A stretch of 64,000 bases of DNA from Gonocerus acuteangulatus. Lineage: Eukaryota > Arthropoda > Insecta > Hemiptera > Coreidae. This document shows, piece by piece, positions 1-10,886 of this stretch. The notes under the pieces were generated by a model. The model had not been told where the DNA came from. It saw nothing but the letters and a program-made list of their open reading frames with translations, and ran no database searches. The translations under genes were made by a program, and so were the position numbers. The stretch is taken from contig OX328125.1 in NCBI GenBank assembly GCA_946811695.1, positions 44,408,586-44,472,585 of the forward strand. The letters run 5' to 3'. Numbering within the stretch: the stretch's first letter is position 1; each line of letters starts with the position of its first letter.

Positions 1-312
1 TATTTTTCATTATGAATTTAAGCTCGGCCATAGCGCTGCTGAGGCGTGTATGAACATTAACACGGCATTCGGGGAGGGAACGGTGAATGAACGAACTGTT
101 TACCGGTGGTTTTCCAGGTTTCGAAGTGGATATTTTGACCTTGACAACGAGGAGCGAGGAAGGCCAGAAACCAAGCTTAACAATGACCACCTGAAAGAAA
201 GAGTTGACGCTTATCCCTCAAAAAGCACTAGGGAATATGCCAAAGAACTCGGAGTAGGAGCCACGACAGTTTAAAGACATTTGAGGAAATCGGCAAGTCC
301 AAAACTGACATT
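1..312 (+). pseudogene. mariner transposase, N-terminal fragment (broken)
   Basis: The frame is open at the left window edge and encodes the N-terminal helix-turn-helix part of a mariner-family (SETMAR/Mos1-like) transposase. The FKLGHSAAEA segment, the NERTVYRWFSRFRSG helix and a DEERGRP linker are all visible. In the family this domain binds the TIR. The frame meets TAA at 272-274, where the family usually has a serine codon. A frameshift follows around 285, after which EIGKS reads in the next frame. Similarity is lost near 312, so the catalytic DDD core is absent. No TIR is visible, because the left end is off the window. This is a dead 3'-truncated copy, different in sequence from the mariner at 62426. 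Confidence 0.85.
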
Positions 313-1997
313 TCATACGGTACAGCCTGATAGTATGGACATTTTTAAATTAAATCCCAAAATTAAACAAATAAAAAATAAGAATTCTTTTGGTTAGCTC
401 TAAAAGGAATTTATCTAAGGAAGCTGATGAATAATAATAATAATTATACTCCTTTAGACTTCTCTAAGATTCTAATAAAGTAAATGACTTACGAGATGTG
501 AAAAGAATATACAGATTTTATTCTTTATACTATTTTTATAGCTTAAATACAGCACCCAAAAAAAAAGAAGGAAAAAATAGAAAATCCATCTTTAATAAAA
601 ATGTCTTTGGAATATTTTTTCCAAGACTTTTAAATTGAAGTGGAAAATAAAAGAGGGAAGCTTTTTCTACCAAATTAGTCCGAGCGGTCTTTGATCTTTT
701 AGCCAGTCTCTTTTTATTTATTTGTCTGAGGGAGACAAGGGGAGAGCGAGGGGTTGGGATTAATATTGTGATATTGCCTTTATCGATAACATCCATGTTT
801 ATTTTTAATAAATGAAAGTGTATTTTTTCACTATACAAAGGGTTAAGTTTGCACTGAGTCAGCTTTATTACGTCAAAGGAAAGCACTTTTCACTTTTCTA
901 ATTAGGTACATGTTATCTTTGGACTAACACCTGGTTAATAAGAAAATTAGCTTGATAACACTACAATATTGTTTGTTTTAGATTTGTTTTATTATAAAAA
1001 TATCTTATCGTATTGAGATCAACAAATAGTGACTAGCTTTTCTTTATCAAGCCGTCATATAATAATTGATTGCTTTACAAACATTTTAGGGTCCATTAGT
1101 TTTATAATACAGTTTACCCAGAAATAATTTCTCAAATGTCTTTAACGATTTAATACCTTTGATTTTACAACATACTGAGCAATATTTATAGGAATCAGCA
1201 AAGATTAAAACATTTACCATAAGGTTTTTACGGTTAGACCAACCATGGGCAATTTCACGATTTAACCCTTACAACTTCCCAGGAAAAAAAACAAAAACAT
1301 TTTTATGGGATTTTTTTTTTTTTTTTTGAATTTTGAATCTGATGAATTTGAGAACAATACGAACCAGATTATTACATAAATTGCGACATGCTTCATCCTA
1401 GTATGTAGTATATCTCTAAATTTTAGTGAAACCACAAAGCAAGACGTCGTATTTTACAGGAAATAAGATGTTTTTTCTTTGGAGTGTTCAGGTCCGCCAA
1501 GTTCACTTACTGTAAGAGAATTCAATATGTAAAACATACAAATAAAGAGAAAGGAGTATTCTTTTAATCTTGGCGAATTAGAACTTAGAAGGTGATTGGT
1601 TACATTCCCGTCACTATTAAATAATGTTATCTTTTTAAAAAAACTATAAATTCCTTATAAGAATTAGTTTAGTCCTTTAGTTGACCCACGCTGAGTATCA
1701 CTTTGATACAAATGGTGTGTTTATGAACACATGCTTGTATCCATTTGATATAGATGGCAGTATATGTGTAAAAACAATAGACAGATTCTGCTAAGCATCA
1801 ATAATGGGATAAATTATAACTTCATACATGATTTAATACACTGAGAAGAATAACATTCAGCCAAAATAAAAAATGATTCTCAGCCAGAAAGGGTAAAATG
1901 ATTACTACTAAACGCTGATATAAAACTAAATAATTGAATAATGTTATCGAGGCTTCATCATAACCAAAATATCCTTAATCAATATACTATATATTTG
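313..1997. other. AT-rich DNA, no recognised gene
   Basis: No convincing coding region, RNA gene or repeat boundary is seen. The longest reading frame, on the minus strand around 536-886, is low-complexity AT-driven sequence without family similarity. A 15-nt T run lies near 1311-1326. Confidence 0.6.
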
Positions 1998-2328
1998 TCA
2001 AATACCACTCACTCACTCACTCACTCATCTATCAACGCCCAGCCCAAACCGCTCGACAGAAAATTTTGAAATTTTGCATGCTATATAACGTAGGCGCTCG
2101 CTAAGAAAGGATTTTTTGATATTCGTATTTTTAAGCATTTTTAGGGGGGTTTAAAGTTTGAGTTGGTTAGAGAAGGCAAGCCTAGGCAGCCTGCGTTGCT
2201 AGGACGATAAAGAACAGCTGTTACCGTACATTATCTATCTCATTTTTCAAGCTACTTCGCTGGGAATTAAATGTGTTGTTTGTTCGGCATCTGTCTCCAG
2301 CGGTCTTGCTCCTCTTGTCATCGCAATA

Positions 2329-2358
2329 TTTCGCCGGATTCCTCTCCGGCTTCTTCAG
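2329..2358 (-). other. hammerhead-ribozyme-like motif in PLE 3' tail
   Basis: On the minus strand the order is CTGAAGA, one extra A, a 6-bp stem GCCGGA/TCCGGC with a GAGGAA loop, then GAAA. This matches the CTGANGA-stem II-GAAA core of hammerhead ribozymes, which are known from Penelope-like elements. The unpaired A before stem II departs from the strict consensus, so catalysis is uncertain. It sits just past the point where the PLE reading frame would stop if the inserted LINE were absent. That position fits the 3' tail of the same PLE. Confidence 0.5.
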
Positions 2359-2780
2359 GCAATCATTCATCCTTGCTGGTTGGTAAGGGAATGAGCTCGT
2401 CTTTTTTTTTTTTTTTTTTTTTTTTTCCTAAACCCCACTTTAGAGAGAAAGAGAAATAAAAAGCATGCAAGGAAGGGCATGATGAAAACGAAGGTGAAAG
2501 AAAAACGTGCAGGAATGCAAAGAAAAACTAAGGACCTCGAACGACACAGGCGGGCGTAAGGGCCACAGGTAGAGGGAGGATGAGGGAGGAGGTGTCCTTA
2601 TTCTGCATTAATGCACTTAAAGGCGGTAAGTAAAGGAGAAAAAGGCGTAGGATTCCCAAAGGGAGGTATGTGTAATGTGCTGTGTGGGGCACAGCGATAG
2701 AGGAGGAGGTAAAACGAAAGATAGTCGGAGAGTAGTAGAAAGAAGAAAGGGGAAGAAGGTCAGTTATACTGTCTTACGTG

Positions 2781-5471
2781 TCAAGTGTCAGTGTAACTTG
2801 TGTTTGTTGGAAATGTGTTGTGTTCTAGTACGTCTACTAGTCGTCGTGTGAACTCTGTTGGTCCTTGCCAGCGTCCTGGTCGTCCAGGTGGTGTGATGTC
2901 GTTAAAGAGTGGATTGTCATGGTACTTAAGTCCGTCAAAGAATTTGATGTGACGTCGTTTTATGAATTCTGAAACTGTAGGGAGTTCTAAAAGTTTGTGT
3001 AAGTCGGGGGCTTTGAGTTTATTGTGTGAGGTGCTCCGTGTGACTGTTTTGAGTATTCGGTTCTGAAAAGATTGTAGTGTTCTGAGTATGGTGGGGTTCA
3101 GAAACCGAAAGAGTGGTGTGCCGTATAGTAGTGCCGGTCGTAGGACTCCTTTGTATATGAGTAGCTTCAGTCTGAGTGAGAGGTTTGGTGAATTGAGTAA
3201 GTATCCAAGAGAGCGGGCTTTCGTCCTGACAAGCTTTAGCTTCTTTGTGAAGTGTGTGTGAAAACTGAGGTGTGTTCCTAAGTGTATCCCCAAGTAATTG
3301 ATATGTCTTTTTAACTTGTTTCTTTTGTTTCTAACCGTGAAATACTTGGGGCGTGCTCGTGTTGAATTGCCATGAAAGGCGAAGAGTAGTGCGTCTGTCT
3401 TGGTCGGGTTTACTGTGATGTGTATTCGTCGCAGTTCGTCTACTACGTCTGCGCAAACCTCTTCAGCTTGTTTTAATGCCTTTGAATGTGACATGGATGT
3501 GCTGTATATCGCGATATCGTCGGCGTATGCGGCTATTTTTGTGTCTGGGTACTGTTCACCGACGATTTCTGATGTGTAAATGGAAAAGAGTGTTGGTGCG
3601 AGTACTGACCCCTGTGGTACACCGCAGGGGATTGGGTGTGTGCTGGAGAGGCTTGCCCCTACCCTAACCGTCATAGTACGTCCGTATAGAAAAGAGTGTA
3701 TTATGTTATAGAGTTGTTCTGGACATTCGTAAGTTCTGAGTTGCTGCATGAGTATATTATGTGAAACAGAGTCAAAAGCTTTCGTACAGTCAATCGATAT
3801 GAGTGCTGTTGTCCGGTTCATGAGCATGTTGTTTGTGATATGTGATTGGAGCCTTACTAGCTGGTGTTCTGAACTGTGTGCAGGGCGGAAGCCGAACTGC
3901 TCAGCAGGGATAATATCCTCCTCTGCGCAAAAGTCTTTAAGATATCTCAGTATTATCTTTTCATATACTTTTGATAAATGAGGCAGTAGGCTAATTGGTC
4001 TGTAGTGTTCAGGTGTGTCGCCCTTTTTGTTGGGTTTGAGTAGTGGTGTGATTATAGCGTGTCTCCAGTGTTCGGGGAAGTGTCTGAGGCGGAGGCATGT
4101 GTTATATATGTGTACGAGATAGTGTAGTCCTTTTCTCGGTAACTGTTTGAGTAGTATGTACTGAAGTCTGTCATGTCCTGGGGATTTATTCCCTCGTGTC
4201 TGTCTGAGTATGGCTGTCAGTTGTTTTGGTGAGACGTACATGTAATTGTCTTGTAGTGTGAGTCTGTATTCAGGTGTACGGTCTTTGTTGCGAGTCTGAG
4301 CGTCATGTGAGTAGTAGGTAGCGAGTATGTCCGCCTGGTCTTTTTCGTCTAGTAGAGTATCTTGTCTGTGTATTTTTACTGTGTTAGTCTTATGCGTGCG
4401 TGTTCGTATGAGCCTCCAGAATTGCCTATAGTCACCATGTGTCTGCCTGAGTTTCTCATGCCACATGGACGTCTTCCATTGTGACATGAGAGTGCGTATT
4501 TGTGTAGTGAGTGAATTTAGTGCAGTTTTATAGTGTCTGTCTCGTGTTCTGTATCAAATGTTTTTGATATTGTTTCGTTGTTTGATGAGTGTGAGAATGT
4601 GTTGTGGTGGTTTCCTAAGATTTGGAGGTGCTGGCGCGAACTTAGGAATGCTCGAGTCGGCCGCGAAGGTGATTGTGCCTGTGAATTGTTTAATGGCCTC
4701 GTCGAGAATTTGTGTGTCATGTATGGGTGTGATAGGGGGGGTGTGTTCGTGTATGAGGTGTTTGTATTTGTGCCAGTCTGCCTTACTGTAGTGGTAGTTT
4801 GTGGCTGTGGGTATGGGGATGTGCCCGTGAAGTTCGTATAAGACCGGCCTGTGGTCTGATGTGATAAAATCGAGTGCAGTGCACGCGGTTATTACGTGTG
4901 GTTGTCGCGTAACTAGCAAGTCAATCGTTGAAGTCATGCTGGGATCTGCGAAGTGTCTGAATGTGTGTGTGCCTGGGTGTATGACTGTCAGGGGGTATTT
5001 TGTCAGCTTAGTCCCTGCGGGGTTATTTCTCGTATTATGCCAGGCAGTGTGTCTAGCGTTCAGGTCACCTATGAGTATGTGTCGTCTGTCTGTCGAAGTT
5101 TCCGAAAGGAGAAGTCCCAGTCGTGAAAGTCGTCCTCTCGGTCTCCGATAGTATGCGGTCAGTTTGTACGTCTTGTTCAGTTTTACTATAATAGTCAGAA
5201 CAAAATTGTATTCGTCTGGGTCTATGATAGGGTCTATCCGTTGAAAGCGTGTACCGTGTCGAAGGCCGATGGCGACTCCACCGGCTAGTGTATTGTCCAT
5301 GTCGTGCCGGAGAAGTGTATAGCCCTGGAAGTGTGCGTAACTACCTCTGGTCAGTCGTGTGTCGGTTAGTACGAATACAGTGGGCTGTATTTGTCGTAGA
5401 AGTAAGTCCACGTCTTGTAGTTTTGGAGTTAGTCCGTTCGTGTTTAAATTGAGTATAGTGTGCCTGGTCAT
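2781..5471 (-). pseudogene. Jockey-type LINE ORF2: AP endonuclease-reverse transcriptase, one in-frame TGA
   Basis: I choose the start at 5471 because its ATG overlaps the ORF1 stop as ATGA (5471-5468). An upstream ATG at 5558 is in the same frame. The AP-like endonuclease nicks target DNA and the RT copies the RNA from that nick. Visible endonuclease motifs are LNTNGL near the N-terminus, GDLNARH and SDHRP. A single TGA at 4554-4556 then interrupts the frame, which stays open on both sides, so two runs of 334 and 568 codons are seen. The RT half shows HYRPISLLP, FGFRPAHS, DCTKAFDSVSH, GVPQGSVLAPTLF and the catalytic YADD (3516-3527, about residue 649). There is no RNase H domain, as expected for the Jockey clade. 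At about 896 codons the length is normal. The stop may be a real mutation or a sequencing error. Confidence 0.9.
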
Positions 5472-6741
5472 TTTGTTATCAGTTTTGTCATAAGTTCTAC
5501 TAATGTTCTTATCATTGACATCATGTCGGTCATGGTGTTTGTCAGTCGTTCGACCCATGCGGGTGTACTGTCACTGGTATGTTGTTGTGGTGCGATAGGT
5601 GTTGGTATTTGGTAGATAGGTGGTGTTGGTGGGGTGGGAAGTAGAGCTGGTCTGGTGTTTTGTGTGCGTTGTGGAAGTGGTTGTGTCGGTGGTGGTGGTG
5701 GAGGGGGAAGCTGTGCGGTGAGGCCAGTGAAGGCATTGGAGTAGCTGAATGTTGGGTCAACTGTTCTGTATATACGTGTGGGTGTGCTGTTTGCCGGGGG
5801 GGGGGGGCTACAGTTGTTTGCCGGGCTTTGCGGCTCTTCTCGAGAAGGTTGAGCCGGGTTGGGCATTGCCTGTAGGAGGCGGGGTGCTCTTCCTGACAGT
5901 TAGGACATTTGAGTGAATTATTGGCTCGATCGCAGTCTTTTGACGCGTGTGAATTGCCGCAACGGACACAACGTTCGCGCAAGTTACAGTTGTTTCTGGT
6001 GTGGCCGAAGCGCTGGCACCGGAAACACTGGGAGATGCTGTTTTCTCCCCTATAGGGTTTAATGTATACAATTATTTGATCGATCGATTTGATCGATTTT
6101 AAGTGTGAGGGGTTAAACTTGTGATCGAACGTGAGTATGATTGGTGGGATGGGGACCCTAGTTCCGTCGGTCTGGGTCTTGCTCATACGTTTCACTGACA
6201 CGAGATGTTCAGTGTTGAGCTGTTGTTTTACGCTCTCTAGCGGGTGGTCGATGTCCAGCCCGAGGAGCACGAAGTTTTGGTTCTTTGGGGAGCCCTTGGG
6301 GGTGAAGGAGTAGAACTGTGTCTTGTTTGTGGTCAGTTTAGTCTTTATGGTTTCAAAGGTAGTGAGGTCCTGGGCAAAAATTTTGTTACCGTCTTTACAT
6401 CTCTGTACTGTGTATTTGGAGATTCCGGCATTGTTTAGTGTGCGTACGAGGCTGTTAACCTCGGTGTAGTGTGGTGGCAGTATGATTGGTGGTGGCCTAA
6501 TTTTGTTGAGGGGCTCAAACCTGTTCTGTGTGGTGGTCGGGGCAGGGGAAGTTTTAGCGGGAGGATTTTTGGGCGCCACCTTTCGGTGCTTCCTGCCCTT
6601 ACTTGGTTTTACCAGCGTGAAGATTTCACTATCTGTAAGGGGTTCGCTCTCTGAGGAGCTACTTGTGTCAATGGGCCTTTTTGAGGCCGGAGGGAGGCCA
6701 GGGAAGTCTGTAGTATTAGTGAGATCGGCGCCCTGCTCCAT
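5468..6741 (-). CDS. Jockey-type LINE ORF1 (Gag-like nucleocapsid protein), frame slip at a C12 run
   Basis: ORF1 protein binds the element RNA into a ribonucleoprotein. The N-terminal third is Ser/Pro/Lys-rich. Three cysteine-rich knuckles follow: CFRCQRFGHTRNNC from residue 239, then CVRCGNSHASKDC, then a CPNC...H...C motif. The first frame runs on to 5542 with an odd His-rich tail. The neighbouring frame from 5866 to 5468 instead gives a Pro-rich linker and a C-terminal leucine/methionine helix ending LVELMTKLITK, as expected of Jockey ORF1. The two frames are joined through the 12-nt homopolymer at 5796-5807 (G on plus). The downstream frame ends in TGA overlapping the ORF2 ATG. I infer that the true product is about 424 aa and that the slip is a homopolymer indel, although minus-1 slippage cannot be excluded. 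Confidence 0.8.
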
Positions 6742-6781
6742 AGGAGACTCAGGGCCCAGAATGCTGAAGAGGAAGTGAACA

Positions 6782-7035
6782 GACCGAGGAAGTGAACAGA
6801 GACAGACGGAACCCGATTGGCCCAGAGCCTCCCCAGTTCATTGGCTCGCATAGTCTCCGACCAAGAAGGATAAGAAGGGCCCAAACCACTGACGAGCTCA
6901 TAGTCCTTCTTCTCTATGAGCTCGTCAGTGGTTTGGGCCCTTCTTATCCTTCTTGGTCGGAGACTATGCGAGCCAATGAACTGGGGAGGCTCTGGGCCAA
7001 TCGGGTTCCGTCTGTCTCTGTTCACTTCCTCGGTC
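6782..7035. repeat. 119-bp inverted repeat at the PLE/LINE junction (left arm)
   Basis: About 119 bp (6782-6900) is the reverse complement of 6917-7035, with a centre of about 16 nt rich in CTTCTTCT. The distal half belongs to the coding tail of the PLE. The proximal half lies between LINE ORF1 and the target duplication. The 14-nt string CTGTTCACTTCCTC occurs at the outer end of the repeat and again immediately at the LINE start, so microhomology sits at the joint. The same structure is present in the right arm at 10411-10664. Confidence 0.85.
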
Positions 7036-8826
7036 GTCCGTTCGGGGCGCTGGTGGTCCTGTATGAGTGGATTGTCTCCAGTCTTCTTCAGGATGGCCCG
7101 CCAGGTGTTGGAGAGGATGAGTCCTTCTTCTCTATTGAAGTTGGCTGGATTTTTGTGGATCTCAATCGCCTCTCTGATGAGTCTCCTGTTCAGCGTGTCT
7201 TCCTTAGCCAGGGTCTTGGCTTGATCAAACAGGACTTGTCTGGGGCACTCTTCTCCATGTGTTGCCACAGCAGAAGTTTTGGTGCGTCCCAGCCTGTAGT
7301 CTGCAGCGTGTTGCGCGATTCGAGTGGCTACCTTCTTCCCTGTCTGTCCTATATACACTTTCCCGCAGTCACATGGTAGAAGATATACACCCTGGTCTTG
7401 CAACCGCTGCTTGTCCTTGCTTTTGCTCAGCCAATCCCCGATTTTGTTCAGCGGCTTGTAGGCGACCTCCATATCCTGTTTCCTAAATAGTCTGCCTAGC
7501 TTCTCGCTGACCCCGCTGACATACGGTAGGGTAATTCTGCTTCTAGTTTGTGTTTCCCTCCGGTTACTCTCATCACGGTGGCGATTTTTCACCATCCTTA
7601 TCGTTCGGGCCAACTTCTTCCGGTCGTATCCATTCCCGGCTAAGTCGTCCGTCAGTTGACTCAGTTCTGCTCTTAGGAGTGATTCGTTACTGCACAGAGT
7701 TATAGCTCTGTGTGCCAGTGTCTTAACCACTCCCATTTTTTGTGCCGTGTGGTGGTGAGAATCGGCGTGGAGGTATCTTCCTGTGGCCGTGGGTTTCCTG
7801 TATACTGTGTGCTCCAGTTCACCGTTGGTTCCTTTCATGATCAGGAGGTCCAGGAAAGGCAATCTGCCATCCTTCTCTTCTTCGATGGTAAATCTGATAG
7901 CTGGGTGCAAATTGTTCATGAGATGGAGGAATTTTTTGAGTTCCTCTGCACCATGTTGCCAGATTGCGAAGACATCGTCCACGTATCGCAGCCAAAGCTT
8001 CGGTTTGTGTTCGCTGCCCTCGATCAGTCGCCTTTCGAAGTCCTCCATGAAAATGTCAGCCACAACTGGTGATAGGGGACTACCCATGGCCACTCCATCC
8101 TTCTGCTTATAGATGATTCCCTTGTACTGGAAGTAGCAGGAAGTTAGAACTAGTTCAGCTAGTTCCATCATCCCTCCCTCCAAGAATTTATTGTCTTTGA
8201 TGATCTGGGTAGCATCTTTAGCTGGAAGGTTGGTGAAGAGGGACTCCACATCAAAGCTCACCATCAGGTCTCCTTCTTCGAGCCTTGTGTTTTTTAGGAT
8301 TTCCACCAAGTGAATTGAATTTCGTACTGCCGAAAAGGACTGGCCTGTGTAAGGTTTCAGAGCTTTTGCCAGCACCTTGCTGGCTCTGTACGTGGGTGCT
8401 CCAATCATTGAGACTATAGGCCTGAGGGGTGCTCCTTCTTTGTGGATTTTTGGTAAACCATAGATCCGGGGTATTCTGGAGTCACCGGGGGCCATCTCTG
8501 CGATTCGTGCCTTATCTTTGATCTTCTCCTTTAAGATTTTGTTTATTTGATTTTCAATTCGCTTGGTGGGGTCCTTTATGTTCTTATCGTATGTGTTTAT
8601 GGACAGTAAGCCTTCCATTTTATCTTCATAGGATGTTTTGTTGAGGATTACTGTCATATTTCCTTTGTCAGCCTTTGTGATTATGACATCTTCCCTCTTC
8701 CTCAGATCACATAGGGCTTTTCTTTGGGCTGGTGTTAAGTTGTCTTTCGGGGGCCTGGTTCTTCCTACGAGGTAGGCAGCTTCTAACCTGATCGTTTCAG
8801 CCTGGTCTTTATCCATCCGGGAGAGG
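6916..8826 (-). pseudogene. Penelope-like element RT + GIY-YIG endonuclease (left copy, 5'-truncated, 3' end displaced by LINE)
   Basis: PLE proteins pair a telomerase-like reverse transcriptase with a GIY-YIG endonuclease and use target-primed synthesis. The frame is open from the palindrome centre (first ATG 8816). RT motifs in order are GLPKIHKEGAPLRPIVS, SFDVESLFTNLP, DGVAMGSPLSPVVADIF, catalytic YVDD (7974-7985) and LPFLDLLI. GIY-YIG follows at about 7340-7395 as GVYLLPC...KVYIGQTG, then the conserved Arg, the RREAIEIHKNPANFNREEG-type Glu/Asn region and NTWR. The N-terminal part of a full PLE protein (usually 700-900 aa or more) is cut off at the palindrome centre. The open frame runs on through the LINE 5' region to 6609, giving 735 codons, but the last 100 or so are an artefact of the junction. 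Confidence 0.9.
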
Positions 8827-8830
8827 CCGC

Positions 8831-10530
8831 CCTCTCCCGGATGGATAAAGACAAGGCTGAAACGATCAGGTTAGAAGCTGCCTACCTCGTAGGAAGAACC
8901 AGGCCCCCGAAAGACAACTTAACACCAGCAGGAATGTAGGAATCGCAGAGATGGCCCCCGGTGACTCCAGAATACCCCGGATCTATGGTTTACCAAAAAT
9001 CCACAAAGAAGGAGCACCCCTCAGGCCTATAGTCTCAATGATTGGAGCACCCACGTACAGAGCCAGCAAGGTGCTGGCAAAAGCTCTGAAACCTTACACA
9101 GGCCAGTCCTTTTCGGCAGTACGAAATTCAATTCACTTGGTGGAAATCCTAAAAAACACAAGGCTCGAAGAAGGAGACCTGATGGTGAGCTTTGATGTGG
9201 AGTCCCTCTTCACCAACCTTCCAGCTAAAGATGCTACCCAGATCATCAAAGACAATAAATTCTTGGAGGGAGGGATGATGGAACTAGCTGAACTAGTTCT
9301 AACTTCCTGCTACTTCCAGTACAAGGGAATCATCTATAAGCAGAAGGATGGAGTGGCCATGGGTAGTCCCCTATCACCAGTTGTGGCTGACATTTTCATG
9401 GAGGACTTCGAAAGGCGACTGATCGAGGGCAGCGAACACAAACCGAAGCTTTGCCTGCGATACGTGGACGATGTCTTCGCAATCTGGCAACATGGTGCAG
9501 AGGAACTCAAAAAATTCCTCCATCTCATGAACAATTTGCACCCAGCTATCAGATTTACCATCGAAGAAGAGAAGGATGGCAGATTGCCTTTCCTGGACCT
9601 CCTGATCATGAAATGAACCAACGGTGAACTGGAGCACACAGTATACAGGAAACCCACGGCCACAGGAAGATACCTCCACGCCGATTCTCACCACCACACG
9701 GCACAAAAAATGGGAGTGGTTAAGACACTGGCACACAGAGCTATAACTCTGTGCAGTAACGAATCACTCCTAAGAGCAGAACTGAGTCAACTGACGGACG
9801 ACTTAGCCGGGAATGGATACGACCGGAAGAAGTTGGCCCGAACGATAAGGATGGTGAAAAATCGCCACCGTGATGAGAGTAACCGGAGGGAAACACAAAC
9901 TAGAAGCAGAATTACCCTACCGTATGTCAGCGGGGTCAGCGAGAAGCTAGGCAGACTATTTAGGAAACAGGATATGGAGGTCGCCTACAAGCCGCTGAAC
10001 AAAATCGGGGATTGGCTGAGCAAAAGCAAGGACAAGCAGCGGTTGCAAGACCAGGGTGTATATCTTCTACCATGTGACTGCGGGAAAGTGTATATAGGAC
10101 AGACAGGGAAGAAGGTAGCCACTCGAATCGCGCAACACGCTGCAGACTACAGGCTGGGACGCACCAAAACTTCTGCTGTGGCAACACATGGAGAAGAGTG
10201 CCCCAGACAAGTCCTGTTTGATCAAGCCAAGACCCTGGCTAAGGAAGACACGCTGAACAGGAGACTCATCAGAGAGGCGATTGAGATCCACAAAAATCCA
10301 GCCAACTTCAATAGAGAAGAAGGACTCATCCTCTCCAACACCTGGCGGGCCATCCTGAAGAAGACTGGAGACAATCCACTCATACAGGACCACCAGCGCC
10401 CCGAACGGACGACCGAGGAAGTGAACAGAGACAGACGGAACCCGATTGGCCCAGAGCCTCCCCAGTTCATTGGCTCGCATAGTCTCCGACCAAGTAGGAT
10501 AAGAAGGGCCCAAACCACTGACGAGCTCAT
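8831..10530 (+). pseudogene. Penelope-like element RT + GIY-YIG endonuclease (right copy, deleted and with a stop)
   Basis: This is the inverted twin of the left PLE. It starts with the same ATG context at 8841 but stops after about 30 codons, at the 211-bp (net) deletion near 8930-8940. The main frame resumes at 8951 (MAPGDSRIPRIYGLPKIHK). Catalytic YVDD is at 9461-9472, preceded by Cys instead of the Trp of the left copy. A TGA at 9614-9616 replaces a Gly codon. The same frame stays open beyond it through GIY-YIG (about 10052-10110) to 10837. The few substitutions between copies show they are separate sequences rather than one sequence counted twice. Confidence 0.88.
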
Positions 10531-10664
10531 AGAGAAGAAGGACTATGAGCTCGTCAGTGGTTTGGGCCCTTCTTATCCTTCTTGGTCGGAGACTATGCGA
10601 GCCAATGAACTGGGGAGGCTCCGGGCCAATCGGGTTCCGTCTGTCTCTGTTCACTTCCTCGGTC

Positions 10665-10886
10665 TGTTCACTTCCTCTTCAGCATTCTGGGCCCTGAGTC
10701 TCCTATGGAGCAGGGCGCCGATCTCACTAATACTACAGACTTCCCTGGCCTCCCTCCGGCCTCAAAAAGGCCCATTGACACAAGTAGCTCCTCAGAGAGC
10801 GAACCCCTTACAGATAGTGAAATCTTCACGCTGGTAAAACCAAGTAAGGGCAGGAAGCACCGAAAGGTGGCGCCCAAAAATCCTCC
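10665..10886 (+). pseudogene. 5' fragment of the Jockey LINE (inverted copy), ORF1 N-terminus
   Basis: This stretch matches the reverse complement of 6560-6781. It holds the LINE start, the ORF1 ATG at 10705 and the first 60 or so codons (MEQGADLTNTTDFPGLPP onward). Homology ends abruptly after AATCCTCC at 10886, where unrelated sequence begins. There is no poly(A) and no target duplication, so it arrived as part of the DNA-level inverted duplication rather than by retrotransposition. Confidence 0.85.

Larger units (their letters stand above)
2402..6915 (-). mobile_element. Jockey-clade LINE, nearly full length
   Basis: The element runs right to left: a short 5' region, ORF1 (6741-5468), ORF2 (5471-2781), a 3' UTR of about 350 bp, and a poly(A) tail seen as the T run at about 2402-2426. 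The direct repeat ATGAGCTCGTC at 2391-2401 and 6916-6926 flanks it and fits a target-site duplication from target-primed reverse transcription. The target is the 3' tail of the neighbouring PLE. Two defects are visible: a TGA in ORF2 at 4554-4556, and a one-base frame slip at a 12-nt C run in ORF1. The first 135 bp or so at the 5' end are an inverted copy of flanking PLE sequence and probably not native LINE. Confidence 0.85.
6560..10886. repeat. 4.3-kb near-perfect palindrome
   Basis: The left arm is 6560-8826, the right arm 8831-10886, and the spacer is CCGC at 8827-8830. The arms match base for base over nearly their whole length with a few substitutions. The right arm is 211 bp shorter, because sequence matching about 8507-8727 is replaced by roughly 11 nt near 8930-8940. 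Each arm carries a PLE fragment (5' ends facing the centre), the small palindrome, and the first 220 bp or so of the Jockey LINE. The duplication therefore happened after the LINE had inserted, or the region is an assembly fold-back. Confidence 0.92.

Noticed and set aside
2781..5558. Many plus-strand frames opposite the LINE ORFs
   Set aside because: Shadow frames of the coding strand without independent motifs.
6609..6915. C-terminal extension of the 735-codon PLE frame into the LINE
   Set aside because: It reads the inverted PLE tail and then the LINE 5' region out of frame. It is a junction artefact, not a natural fusion protein.
6792..7379. 195-codon plus-strand frame, with a near-identical minus-strand frame at 10067-10654
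   Set aside because: Antisense to the PLE in each arm. The same protein on both strands is a result of the palindrome, and it has no domain of its own.
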